From assembly GCA_965247065.1 (NCBI GenBank), contig CBDFGN010000006.1, forward strand, positions 1,426,001-1,490,000: DNA of 64,000 nucleotides, read 5' to 3'. The number at the start of each line of letters is the position of its first letter. The first letter of the stretch is position 1. The notes below the pieces were generated by a model. The model was given only the letters and a program-made list of their open reading frames with translations. It did no database searches and was not told the DNA's origin. Position numbers and translations under genes: made by a program. This stretch comes from CBDFGN01 sp965247065 (GTDB taxonomy: Bacteria > Bacteroidota > Bacteroidia > Cytophagales > Cyclobacteriaceae). Below, piece after piece: positions 45,429-54,438 of the stretch.

Positions 45429-46672
45429 GTGAATAAAGAACTATTTCCTATCCTGCTTGTCAACTTTATCAGTGCACTGGGTTTCAGCATTGTGGTGCCC
45501 TTTCTGGTGTTTCTGGTAAGCGATTTCGGCGGTAATGGGGTCATATACGGAATCATGGCCGCTACTTATCCAACCCTTCAGTTGATTGGGGGCCCATTAT
45601 TAGGTCGATCAAGCGACATCATGGGAAGAAAAAAGATCCTGTTGATCAGTAATGCAGGTACACTGTTCTCGTGGCTGGTCTTTTTAGCCGCTCTTTATCT
45701 GCCCATACGGTCCTGGTGTCATTCGAATCTTCCGTTCTCGGCGTATTCTTCTTATCCTGGCCACTTCTCATTCTTTTCATAGCCAGGGCTCTCGATGGCC
45801 TGACGGCTGGAAATATCTCGGTAACGAACGCCTATATCTCCGACATTTCCAATGCTAAAGATCGTAAAAGCTACTTTGGTAAGCTCTCAATTTCATCTAA
45901 TCTCGGGTTCATCATTGGCCCGGCTCTTGCCGGGTTGCTGGTTTCGACCAGTCTTCAAGCAAAACTGCCGGTTTTAGTAGCCATTTTGATTTCTTTGGTC
46001 GGACTGATCGTTATAAGAATCTGGCTTCCGGAAACGGGTAAAATGGAGCGATCAACCTCAACCAGGAAAGCAGTCGGGGGGGTAGGGATCAAAGACATTT
46101 TGCGAATGCCAAAAGTTCGTTACCTATTACTGCTGTATTTTTTGATTTTTCTGGGATTTAATTTCTTCTATACTGCCTTTCCAGTGCATGCTTTGGTTTC
46201 ATTGCAATGGGATGAAACCGAATTGGGGATATTCTTTTCCTTTCTAAGCTTGTGCATGGCCTTGGTTCAGGGACCGGTCCTGACTTACCTGTCACGCTAT
46301 TCTGGAGACGCCATCCTAGTGATCATTGGTAGTCTGGTGCTCGGAACCAATTTTACCCTAATCGCTTTCAACGTAGAGTCGTTGGTCTACACGGCCGGTT
46401 TGCTATTTGCCATAGGCAACGGGATAATGTGGCCATCATTCTTATCGCTGCTGTCTAAATCATCCCCGGCGAATGTTCAAGGGACCATTCAGGGGTTTGC
46501 AACAAGTTCTGGTAGCCTGGCTAGTATTATCGGCCTTCTTGCCGGTGGATTCCTTTATGATCAAGTGGGCTCCTGGACGTTCGCAGTTGCAGCGGGAGTA
46601 ATTTATTTAGTATTTTTGTTATCCTTTCGCCTCATTGGAATAGAGAAGAGCCAGATTACCAAATCCGAATAA
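45429..46672 (+). pseudogene. MFS transporter with a one-base frameshift
   Basis: Frame one (GTG at 45429) encodes the first three helices with the MFS loop motif LGRSSDIMGRKKILLI. Near 45705 a base is missing and the protein continues in another frame: TVLVSFESSVLGVFFLSWP onward through nine more helices to 46672. The total of 1244 bases is one short of 415 codons. It resembles tetracycline-resistance-type or sugar efflux MFS proteins. If the sequence is right, the gene is broken. The stop overlaps the next ATG as TAATG. Confidence 0.85.
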
Positions 46673-49506
46673 TGAGAATTTCTACGGCGTTAACTCTTTC
46701 CCTTTTCCTGTCTTTTTACGCGTCCCTGGTTAGGGCGCAATCCGGTGACTTTTTGATCACCCACCAAGCCCCCCATATTAAGAATGTGGACAATTTCAAT
46801 TTTGAAATGATCCACGATCGCAATGGGCTGCTATGCGTCGCCAATCGGAACGGAGTATTGAAATTCGATGGCCAGGTTTGGGATTTCATCCGTACCCCCA
46901 GTGCGGTTTTTTCATTGGCTGTTGACAAAGAAAACACCCTTTACCTCGGATGTCGGGATGGATTCGGTAAAATCACCAACGACGGAGCGGGAAAGGAATC
47001 ATACCATAGTCTTTCCGATGGGCTGGACAACAGCAACGAGGTTTTTCAGGTAGAAGAGCACGAGGGATCGGTGTATTTTTTGAATGAGGAAAGCCTGTTT
47101 CGCTATTCGGTTGCTAGTCAAAAAATAGAGGAGCAATGGGCGTCCGGAGAGAGTGGAGCATTCAACCTTGCATTTTAGGTGGACAATCGCCTGTTCTTGG
47201 ATGATGAGATCCAGGGGATCCTGGAGCTAAAAGAGGGAATACTTGAAAAGGCAAGTAGGAACACCCCCGATGGCGGTTTGGTAGAATTCTGGACCAAAAA
47301 CCCAAGCAAGGAGGACTACATTTTTGGCACCAGCAACGAAAATCTCTATATGGTCACCGAAAGCGAGATCCTGTCCATTGAGATTGAAGACTTGTCGCCG
47401 GTGGATTTTGAAATAGCCGATGGAATTTGGCTTAGAGATAACCTGTTGGCTCTGTCAACACTGAATGGCGGTTGCCTGTTCATTGATCCGTACTCCAAGC
47501 AGCTTACCCAAAGCGTCAACTATCACACTGGCCTGCCCGACAACGAAGTTTTTGCCATCTCTCGTGACCTGGACGACGGCTTGTGGATTGCCCACGAATT
47601 CGGATTCTCCAGGGTAGCTCCATCTCTTCCTATCCGCAGCTTTGCACATTACCCCGGTTTGGAAGGAAACCTGCTGGGAGTTTCCCGCTTTAATGACAAG
47701 ATCTATGTCGCTACCAGCCTGGGCGTTTTTTATCTTCAGGAGGTTCGCAATTATCGCGATATCGTATACTACGTGGAGAAAGGCGCCCGAGCTTCCAAGC
47801 CTTCAACTGTTCTGAAGGAGCCGGAATCTGATCAGGTGGTTGAAGACACTCCCCCAGAAACTGAGGAGCTGGCCCGAGGCAAAAGCAAAAAGAAGAAACA
47901 AAGAAAGGGCCTTTTTGGCTTTGGAAAGAAGAAAAAGAAGAGAATTAGCAAAAAAGAGCAACGGGAATCCCAACCGGACAGCCAGGCTTCTTCCCAGGCA
48001 AGCGAATCGAAAGCAACAAAATCCGGCTTTTTAGGTGGCATCTTCCGGGGCAAAGATAGAAAAAGGGAGGAAGAAATGCCGGCGATCCCGATGGAACGAA
48101 GAATAAGACGCGAGCTTCAATCAATCCGCTTTGTCTATAAACCGGTTTCAGGTATTGAGGCAAAGTGCAAGCACATGGTCCACTTCCACGACCGATTTCT
48201 GGTAGGCTCAAATGAAGGTATTTTCGAGGTTCAGGATAGCACTGCGACCCTAATCTCCAACAGCCCCATCCAGTATTTGTACCCTTCTGAGAATTGGGAA
48301 CTGCTGATAGCCAGTACAATAGATGACCAGTTTTTGACCTACGAATTAGAGGATGACGTATGGCGGGAAATAAACTTCTTTCCTTACTTCAGGGCCTTCA
48401 TTCAGCATATTAATGAGGACTCCAAGCAGAACATTTGGCTGGCTGGATCCGAAGAGCTGTACAGAATTACTATTAAGGGGGATTCCGTTGGAATGAAACA
48501 GTATCCGCTAACCAACCAATTCTATGATGAAGTCTACATCTTGAACAGAGAGGATCGCACCTTCTTCGTTAATTCATCGGGTTATTCCTATTATGATCCA
48601 TTGAAGGACGAGGTTGTGCTGGATACGCTCCTGGCTATGAAGGTGGGCTTACCATCAGAGTATGTCTTCGATCAGCCCAATAATCTATGGATCCACGATG
48701 GCCGCATTTGGAAGTGGCTGAAGGATTCTTTGGTAAACCAGGTGCAAATGGATTACCTGAATCTTTTCGGACAAATCCATAAACTGTCGGTAGATCCTAA
48801 GTCAAATGACCTCTGGGTCATTAGCTCGGATAAAGAGGTCTACAATTTCAATCTCGCCGATGCTTCAGATTATTCAACAAATCATAGTCTATTCCTGAAG
48901 AACATCAAGGATAAAAGTGGCAAGCTGCTGCCTTTTGCCAATCTTTCCATACAACAGGAGAACAGTCACCTGATATTTGAATTCACGCAGCCTGACTTCC
49001 TTGGATTGCTCGAACTTCAGTATCAGTATTTGCTGGAAGGTCTTAATAAGGAATGGTCAGCCTGGTCACCAAACAACGTCATATCATTCCATTTTCTTCC
49101 ACCCGGGAATTACAACTTGCTAGTAAAAACAAAAAACGCCTTTGGCCATCTACAGGAGATGGAACCTTATAAGTTCAAAGTAATTCCGCCCGTTTGGAGG
49201 AGGTGGTGGTTTTACCTGGCTGAAATTGTCTTCTTTGGCTCGCTCGTGGTTTTATCCTTCCGATTGAACCGGATGAAATTTAAGAATAGGGTACTCAGTC
49301 GGGCCCTCACTTTTATGACGCTGATCCTAATCCTGGAGTTCCTGGAAACCGTAGTGGAATCTTCGCTAAATCTGAAAAGCTCACCGATTGTCGATTTCTT
49401 TATCGAGGCGTCTATTGCATTTTTAATTCTTCCTATTGAACGGTCTCTGCGCGGTTACTTGCTGAAACCGGAAGCGGACAGTGAAACAGCTAAACATAAC
49501 AGTTAA
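46672..49506 (+). pseudogene. Propeller / Y_Y_Y-domain sensor protein interrupted by an amber codon
   Basis: A 944-codon frame with signal peptide (MRISTALTLSLFLSFYASLVRAQ) and two-component-regulator-type beta-propeller blades (DRNGLLCVANRNGVLKFDG, LDDGLWIAHEFGFSRV). A Y_Y_Y domain follows (YQYLLEGLNKEWSAWSP), then a transmembrane segment and a short helical C-terminus. A TAG at 47176-47178 sits in frame at residue 169; the frame resumes at once (VDNRLFLDDEIQGILELK). A Lys/Arg-rich insert (residues about 400-470) is unusual. No kinase or HTH domain follows, so it may be a sensor-only half. Confidence 0.82.
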
Positions 49507-49520
49507 GCAGTTAAACAGTT
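49498..49520. repeat. Short 8-base tandem repeat
   Basis: Three units like AACAGTTA, AGCAGTTA, AACAGTT straddle the stop of the propeller gene. They are complementary in type to the ACTGTTTT units at 61263-61300. Confidence 0.5.
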
Positions 49521-49617
49521 CCTCCAAAACTGCGCACTCTTCTCTTCTTCCACCTGACAAATGTCATACTTTGAGGACCTAGGATTCCTTAATATGGTAT
49601 AACATCATAATACTCGA

Positions 49618-50028
49618 ATGGAACTGGCCCTTCATCCCAATGAGCTCTTGCTTTTCTACCACGGTAGGTCCCAACGGGCCAGAAGGACTCTGGCCTTTGC
49701 CCAATCGGTATCCGGTCATATCAATCTCAGGGACCTTAATACCGTTCGATTGACCAAAATTATATGGCTGGAATTGCTTACCATGCTCGATCTGGAACCC
49801 AAAGAATTGCTTAATAAATCGCATCCTGATTATCAGGAAAAGATAAAGGGTCGATCTCTTACCATGGATAACTGGCTAGAGGTACTGGTCCAGAACCCTC
49901 ACCTTGTAAAGGCACCTATCGCAGTGATCCACAAGAATGCCATGCTGTGCATCAGGCCTAAGGACGTCTTAAACTGGATCGAACAGTGCTATCCCGCTGA
50001 TCAATTGCTCAATCCGCCAAGATTCTGA
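49618..50028 (+). CDS. ArsC/Spx-fold protein lacking the active-site cysteine
   Basis: A 136-residue protein with a thioredoxin-like ArsC/Spx fold. It opens ELLLFYHGRSQRARRTLAFA where true arsenate reductases have a catalytic Cys (C-x5-R region). The later features NWLEVLVQNPHLVKAPIAV and CIRPKDVLNWIEQ match the family. Without the Cys, redox activity is unlikely; a binding or regulatory role is more probable. Arsenate reductase function should not be assumed. Confidence 0.78.
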   Translation: MELALHPNELLLFYHGRSQRARRTLAFAQSVSGHINLRDLNTVRLTKIIWLELLTMLDLEPKELLNKSHPDYQEKIKGRSLTMDNWLEVLVQNPHLVKAPIAVIHKNAMLCIRPKDVLNWIEQCYPADQLLNPPRF

Positions 50029-50041
50029 CCACTTCTAAACC

Positions 50042-50082
50042 ATTCCATCACTCCATCACTCCATCACTCCATCATTCCATCG
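50042..50082. repeat. 8-base tandem repeat CCATCACT
   Basis: About five copies of CCATCACT or CCATCATT in a row, between the ArsC-like and dehydrogenase genes. It is intergenic and too regular for chance. Confidence 0.75.
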
Positions 50083-50106
50083 CTATCTTTGTCCAAAATT
50101 CTGTGA

Positions 50107-51003
50107 ATGAAAAACATCTCGGTAATTGGCTCCGGAACCATGGGCAACGGGATTGTCCATATTTGTGCGCAATCCGAATTCCAGGTGAACCTGGTTGACA
50201 AATCCACCCCTGCGATTGAAAAGGCCCTCACAGCTATTAAAAAGAATTTGGACCGACAGGTTACCAAGCAGATACTAAACAAAGATCAAATAGAGGACGT
50301 CATGGCCCGGATTAACTGCACCACCTCCCTGGAACAAGGGGTTGCCGAGGCAGATTTAGTGGTAGAAGCCATTTATGAGCAAGAGGAGGCGAAACTAAAA
50401 ATGTTTGCAGACCTCGATGCCCTTGCCCCCAAGGATACGATCTTAGCTTCAAATACATCTTCGATTTCAATCACTAAACTAGCATCGGTAACCTCACGCC
50501 CTGAGCGGGTTATTGGTATGCACTTTATGAATCCTGTGCCGGTAATGAAGCTGGTTGAAGTTATACGAGGGCTTCAAACTTCAGACCAGGTTGCAGCGAA
50601 AATAATGTCTGTTTGCAGGCAACTTGATAAAATGCCGGTTGAAGTTAAGGACTATCCTGGGTTCATCTCAAACCGGATCCTGATGCCTATGATCAACGAA
50701 GCGGTTTATGTCCTTTCTGAGGGTGTTGCCGGTGTTCAGGAAATAGATTCGGTGATGAGGCTTGGCATGAGCCATCCAATGGGGCCCCTGCAGCTAGCTG
50801 ATTTCATCGGTCTGGATGTTTGCGTATCGATCCTCAACGTTCTCGTCGATGGATTCAACGATCCAAAGTATAAACCTTGCCCTCTGCTTCAAAAACTGGT
50901 CGATGGAGGTCATTTAGGAATGAAGTCGGGAAACGGCTTTTATTCCTGGTCTGCCGGAGAGAAAGATCTTGTGGTAGCCGATTACTTCAAAAGTAATTCT
51001 TGA
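50107..51003 (+). CDS. 3-hydroxyacyl-CoA (3-hydroxybutyryl-CoA) dehydrogenase
   Basis: A 298-residue NAD-dependent dehydrogenase. The Rossmann loop is ISVIGSGTMGNGIVHICA; the catalytic region is TSSISITKLASVTSRPERVIGMHFMNPVPVMKLVEV, here visible as GMHFMNPVPVMKLVEV (His near 140). The C-terminal domain includes GFISNRILMPMINEAVYVL and HPMGPLQLADFIGLD. It oxidises (S)-3-hydroxybutyryl-CoA to acetoacetyl-CoA in fatty-acid or butanoate metabolism. Length is normal. Confidence 0.95.
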   Translation: MKNISVIGSGTMGNGIVHICAQSEFQVNLVDKSTPAIEKALTAIKKNLDRQVTKQILNKDQIEDVMARINCTTSLEQGVAEADLVVEAIYEQEEAKLKMFADLDALAPKDTILASNTSSISITKLASVTSRPERVIGMHFMNPVPVMKLVEVIRGLQTSDQVAAKIMSVCRQLDKMPVEVKDYPGFISNRILMPMINEAVYVLSEGVAGVQEIDSVMRLGMSHPMGPLQLADFIGLDVCVSILNVLVDGFNDPKYKPCPLLQKLVDGGHLGMKSGNGFYSWSAGEKDLVVADYFKSNS

Positions 51004-51017
51004 ATTGTGTCAGGGCT

Positions 51018-51611
51018 CTATCCTGGATTTACAACCGCCCGGACATTCCAGTTTATGTCAATCGGCGTGCGCTGGCTCAAGGGCAACCACTGGTTGTCAT
51101 TGTCACTGTAAAGCCAATCTCCGTCGTCAAACGCTGGCCCTGCATCACAACCGAGAGTAGGCCGGGGCGTGGCAATCTCAAAAGCGATGCTTACCCAAAT
51201 GTCTTCATTTGACAGTATTACAGGCATTGTCAATTGGTGGGTATTCCAACTGGCCGGCTGCATGTCGGATGTGACATCCACCGAATACAAAAGCGCACCA
51301 GGAGTCGTTGGGGAATTTCCACCATAGATGTTTACCAGACATCGGTCCGGCAGCAGAGCGATGAAATAATTCACTTCGATCAACTCAGCACCATCCAGCT
51401 GACTTATTTGGTCAGCGGAGAAGCGGGCCGCGCCCTCATAGTTACCCTGATCCAGGGTGGGAGCCGAAACATTGTCTGAATCATAGTTAAGGGACAGTAT
51501 TTCCGGATTTCTGGGGGCAATTTGGTTCTGGCTATCTTGGCACGCCCAAGTAATGACCACAAGGATAGGTAATAGGGCCTTATGGGGTAAATACGACACC
51601 AGGTTTCTCAT
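51018..51611 (-). CDS. Uncharacterised lipoprotein
   Basis: A 197-residue protein with a lipobox (VITWACQDS, Cys at about 24), followed by a beta-rich domain (FIALLPDRCLVNIYGG, SIAFEIATPRPTLGCDAGPAF). It ends with DWLYSDNDNQWLPLSQ and WNVRAVVNPG. This resembles the carbohydrate/adhesin-type jelly-roll domains found at the ends of secreted Bacteroidota proteases. No enzyme motif is seen. It is convergent with the dehydrogenase. Confidence 0.75.
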   Translation of the reverse strand: MRNLVSYLPHKALLPILVVITWACQDSQNQIAPRNPEILSLNYDSDNVSAPTLDQGNYEGAARFSADQISQLDGAELIEVNYFIALLPDRCLVNIYGGNSPTTPGALLYSVDVTSDMQPASWNTHQLTMPVILSNEDIWVSIAFEIATPRPTLGCDAGPAFDDGDWLYSDNDNQWLPLSQRTPIDINWNVRAVVNPG

Positions 51612-51766
51612 GCTTTGGAACTTATCGCAAATGTAATGCCAACCAGGTCAATTCACAGCTCCCGGGACCTTGGCAACTGAGTGCCATGAGTCGCAGCCAA
51701 CTAATGGCCTGGATTTTTAATTATCTTTCAGGAATCTTTTGTACGTTTTAAGCCTTATCACTGGTA

Positions 51767-52471
51767 GTGTTCAAAACCTGGATCTTCATAATAATCCTGA
51801 ATCTGCTGGGTTCCCCCACACGGGCCCAAGAAAGGAACGTGTCCATGGAAACCCGGGAAGCGGTGGAGGGAGCCCTGGATCTTATGGACCAGGGGGATTA
51901 TCATGGAGCAAACCGCCTCTTTCGAGAAATCCTAAGCTCAAAGCAGGTGCTTCCGACTAACTTATCTTACTGGTTTTCAGAGACACTCTTCATGATTGAC
52001 CAATACCAAAATAGTCGCAACTTTGCTGACAAATACCTGGAAATAGCCGGGAGAAGGGGTGACTATTACGCTGAGGCGCAGGATCTCATAAAACTGCTGG
52101 ACACTAAGATGACCGAGATTGCCCTCTGTCAATTTTGTGATATCAGCGGTTACCGGTATTTGACCTGTTCAAACTGCGACGGGATCGGGGAGATCTTTGG
52201 AGACTGCCATTTTTGCAAAGGAAGAGGCGAGCACAGCTGTCGCCGATGTTTTGGAGAAGGAGTGCTAATTACCCGCCGGGATTTTGGGCTGGCCCAATAT
52301 CAGACTTGTCCACTTTGTGAGGGCAGTGGAATTGAAGTCTGCATCCTTTGCCACGGTGCCAGAGCTCTGAAAGGAGATTGCCCGGTGTGCTACGGTACTG
52401 GCCTTGAGAGCTCAAAAATTATCTGTGATCACGAGAGACATTCCGAACTGAACAGCACTTTCATAAAGTAA
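51767..52471 (+). CDS. Secreted TPR-like protein with seven CxxC zinc-finger motifs
   Basis: A 234-residue protein with GTG start and signal peptide (WIFIIILNLLGSPTRA). The helical TPR-like region (residues 30-115) contains DYHGANRLFREIL. The C-terminal region (120-222) has seven CxxC pairs (CQFC, CSNC, CHFC, CRRC, CPLC, CILC, CPVC), several followed by G-x-G as in the DnaJ zinc domain. DnaJ-type fingers bind zinc and unfolded protein. Exported versions are uncommon; here it could be a periplasmic chaperone-like protein. Confidence 0.75.
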   Translation: MFKTWIFIIILNLLGSPTRAQERNVSMETREAVEGALDLMDQGDYHGANRLFREILSSKQVLPTNLSYWFSETLFMIDQYQNSRNFADKYLEIAGRRGDYYAEAQDLIKLLDTKMTEIALCQFCDISGYRYLTCSNCDGIGEIFGDCHFCKGRGEHSCRRCFGEGVLITRRDFGLAQYQTCPLCEGSGIEVCILCHGARALKGDCPVCYGTGLESSKIICDHERHSELNSTFIK

Positions 52472-52519
52472 CCTTACTAAATCTTTTATCCGCCTACGAG
52501 GACGTTAGGGTCAGCACGG

Positions 52520-52948
52520 CTAGCGGCAGTAGCGCGTGATCGCCTCCTCCGCTTCTGGAACTTCCAGGTTCAAGGCCGCCTGAAAATCCTTACACGCGCC
52601 TCTTTTGCTCTTCATGTGCTCCTTCAGAGCTCCCCTGTACAAATAGGCTTCACCATAATCCGATTTGATATTTATGGCGTGATTGTAGTCGACAAGGGCC
52701 TCCTGGATCTTTCCCATCTTATGATTAGCCCGACCCTTCATAAACAAACTCTGCGGATTTCGTTTGTTTTTTGCCAAAGCCTTATCAAAATAAAAAACTG
52801 CTTCCTCATAGTCTTCCTGGCGGTAATAGAATTTGCCGAGGCTCATAAGTGCGTTGACATTCGATGGATCGATCTTGAGAACCCTGTCAAAGTCAACTTT
52901 CGCGCTCTTGTAATCTTCAAGTTCCTCAAAAGCCTTTAGATTAGGCCT
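52520..52948 (-). pseudogene. TPR lipoprotein, C-terminal part of gene split by IS110
   Basis: The minus frame is open from the IS border and encodes TPR repeats: AFEELEDYKSAKVDFDRVL, then LGKFYYRQEDYEEAVFYFDK and LVDYNHAINIKSDYGEAYLY, ending AEEAITRYCR. It has no own signal peptide. Joined with 54211-54387 across the element it gives one 200-residue lipoprotein in frame. Confidence 0.86.
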
Positions 52949-53012
52949 CTAGGATTATTCCAAGAATCAAGGTTTATTTTTATGAGGTGACCAAGGCGGT
53001 CATGAGTTAACA

Positions 53013-53085
53013 CTGGCAGAGGCGAATTATGCAAAGGCCTAGGTTTGCGACCTATCTCGCGATTCAATCCTCTGCCAGCTTTTTT
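53013..53085 (+). ncRNA. Structured left-end RNA candidate of IS110 (bridge RNA type)
   Basis: CTGGCAGAGG (53013-53022) pairs perfectly with CCTCTGCCAG (53069-53078), followed by a run of T (53080-53085). Inside the loop are two small hairpins: GCAAA/TTTGC around GGCCTAGG, and GCGA/TCGC around CCTATC. The loop carries AGGCCTA, which equals seven bases of the reconstructed target. Bridge RNAs of IS110 group elements lie in this end and guide target choice. The assignment is by position and structure. Confidence 0.55.
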
Positions 53086-53184
53086 GAACAAGCATCAAAT
53101 AGAAATTTGGGACTAGACCCATTAGTAAGGTTTTGATCGTGTTCAAAAATGTTAACCCACTTGATAAGTCTTAATGGTAAAGTT

Positions 53185-54192
53185 ATGAATTTCAATTATT
53201 TCGTGGGCATTGATGTTTCAAAGTCAACCCTTGATTTTACGGTAGTACAAAATAGTCACAGGTTGTTTCACCTAAGAACTGCTAATAGTCTGAAAGGGAT
53301 TAAGAGTTTTATCAAGAGACTTATGCAGCTGCCTGGCTACCAGCCTGACCAGGTTTTGTTTTGCCTGGAATTCACTGGGATCTATAACAATCATCTGCTC
53401 AATTACTTTGAAAAACAGCAGCTCAATGTGTGGCTGGAATCGGCCCGGCAGATCAAACAATCCCTGGGTGTTTTGAGAGGAAAGAACGATCAGGTGGATT
53501 CCTATCGAATCGCTCAATATGCCTGTCGAAACCAGGACAAAGCCCAGTTATGGAAGCCTTCTCGAAAGAAAATCCGCAATTTAAAGTTCATGCTATCACT
53601 CAGAGAACGACTGCTCAAGACTAAACTGCAGTTGGCAACTCCTTTAAAGGAGGCCTGTGGTTTTGTGGATGATGATGTGATGCAACTTCAGAAAACTACC
53701 CTCAAACCGGTACTAGCTAACATGGAGAAAAAGCTCAAGGCTTTGGATCTGAAAATTTATGATTTCATTCGATCCGATCAATCTTTAAATGAGCTCTTTG
53801 AGCAAGTGACTTCAGTGGATAACATTGGATCTACTATTGCAGCCCATTTCATTGCAACTACCAATGAGTTCAAAGACTTTACTGAGGCCAAGAAGTTTGC
53901 CTGTTACTCAGGGGTAGTGCCCTTCGAGTACCGATCCGGCACCAGCTACCGGGGCCGGAGTCGAGTTTCGCATCTGGCCAATAAGAAGATGAAAAAGCTC
54001 CTGCATCTGGCAGCCATGTCAGCGGTTACTCATCCGGGGGAATTAAGGGATTATTATGAACGGAAAGTGGAATCAGGGAAAAACAAAATGTCGGTGTTGA
54101 ATGCGATCCGGAACAAACTTATTCATAGAGTTTTTGCTGTAGTCCGAGAAACCAGAAAATATGAAAAAACATATACCCTGACTCTTGCTTGA
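53185..54192 (+). CDS. IS110-family transposase (DEDD recombinase)
   Basis: A 335-residue IS110 recombinase. The RuvC-like domain has FVGIDVSKSTLDF (Asp), CLEFTGIYNN (Glu) and GKNDQVDSYRIAQYA (Asp). The C-terminal Tnp domain includes CYSGVVPFEYRSGTSYRG, with the serine expected in this family. ATG at 53185 is preferred; another ATG at 53149 would add 12 residues. The protein is complete, so the element may be active. Confidence 0.94.
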   Translation: MNFNYFVGIDVSKSTLDFTVVQNSHRLFHLRTANSLKGIKSFIKRLMQLPGYQPDQVLFCLEFTGIYNNHLLNYFEKQQLNVWLESARQIKQSLGVLRGKNDQVDSYRIAQYACRNQDKAQLWKPSRKKIRNLKFMLSLRERLLKTKLQLATPLKEACGFVDDDVMQLQKTTLKPVLANMEKKLKALDLKIYDFIRSDQSLNELFEQVTSVDNIGSTIAAHFIATTNEFKDFTEAKKFACYSGVVPFEYRSGTSYRGRSRVSHLANKKMKKLLHLAAMSAVTHPGELRDYYERKVESGKNKMSVLNAIRNKLIHRVFAVVRETRKYEKTYTLTLA

Positions 54193-54210
54193 TCCATAGA
54201 AATCGCGACC

Positions 54211-54387
54211 CCTATTGTAAATGGTCTTTAAATTGCTGGGATATAATTGGAGATAGTCGTTGTAGGCCTCTATTGCCTGGGCATATTTCGCATCCTCAAA
54301 AAGCCGGTCTCCCTTAACCGAGGTCTCATTCCTACAACTTGCCAAAGCCAAAACTGTACAAAGAAATATGGGTCTAAAACGCTTCAT
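54211..54387 (-). pseudogene. TPR lipoprotein, N-terminal part of gene split by IS110
   Basis: Starts at ATG 54387 with a lipobox (LCTVLALASCRNE, Cys near 18), then a first TPR (YAQAIEAYNDYLQLYPSNLK). At the IS border the frame runs on into IS sequence as far as 54073. The remainder of the gene is at 52520-52948. Confidence 0.86.
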
Positions 54388-54438
54388 CTGCGGCAGAAAA
54401 GGGCCAAAGATACTGGAAATTATGCGCTACCGGCAGCA

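Larger units (their letters stand above)
52949..54213 (+). mobile_element. IS110-family insertion sequence
   Basis: This element of about 1265 bases has no terminal inverted repeats, as usual for IS110. CCT occurs at both junctions (52946-52948 and 54211-54213), so the exact border is ambiguous by three bases. Reconstruction of the target gives GATTAGGCCTATTG, which restores the TPR lipoprotein frame. The left non-coding end is 236 bases long and structured, the right end only about 20 bases. Confidence 0.88.

Noticed and set aside
47176..47178. Amber codon as pyrrolysine or programmed readthrough
   Set aside because: No pyl genes or special downstream structure is visible; a simple nonsense mutation fits the other broken genes nearby.
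49618..50028. Arsenic-resistance locus
   Set aside because: The ArsC-like protein lacks the active Cys and no arsB, acr3 or arsR gene adjoins it.
50042..50082. Regular repeat that might suggest a CRISPR array
   Set aside because: Units are 8 bases in direct tandem without spacers; no cas genes are present anywhere in the window.
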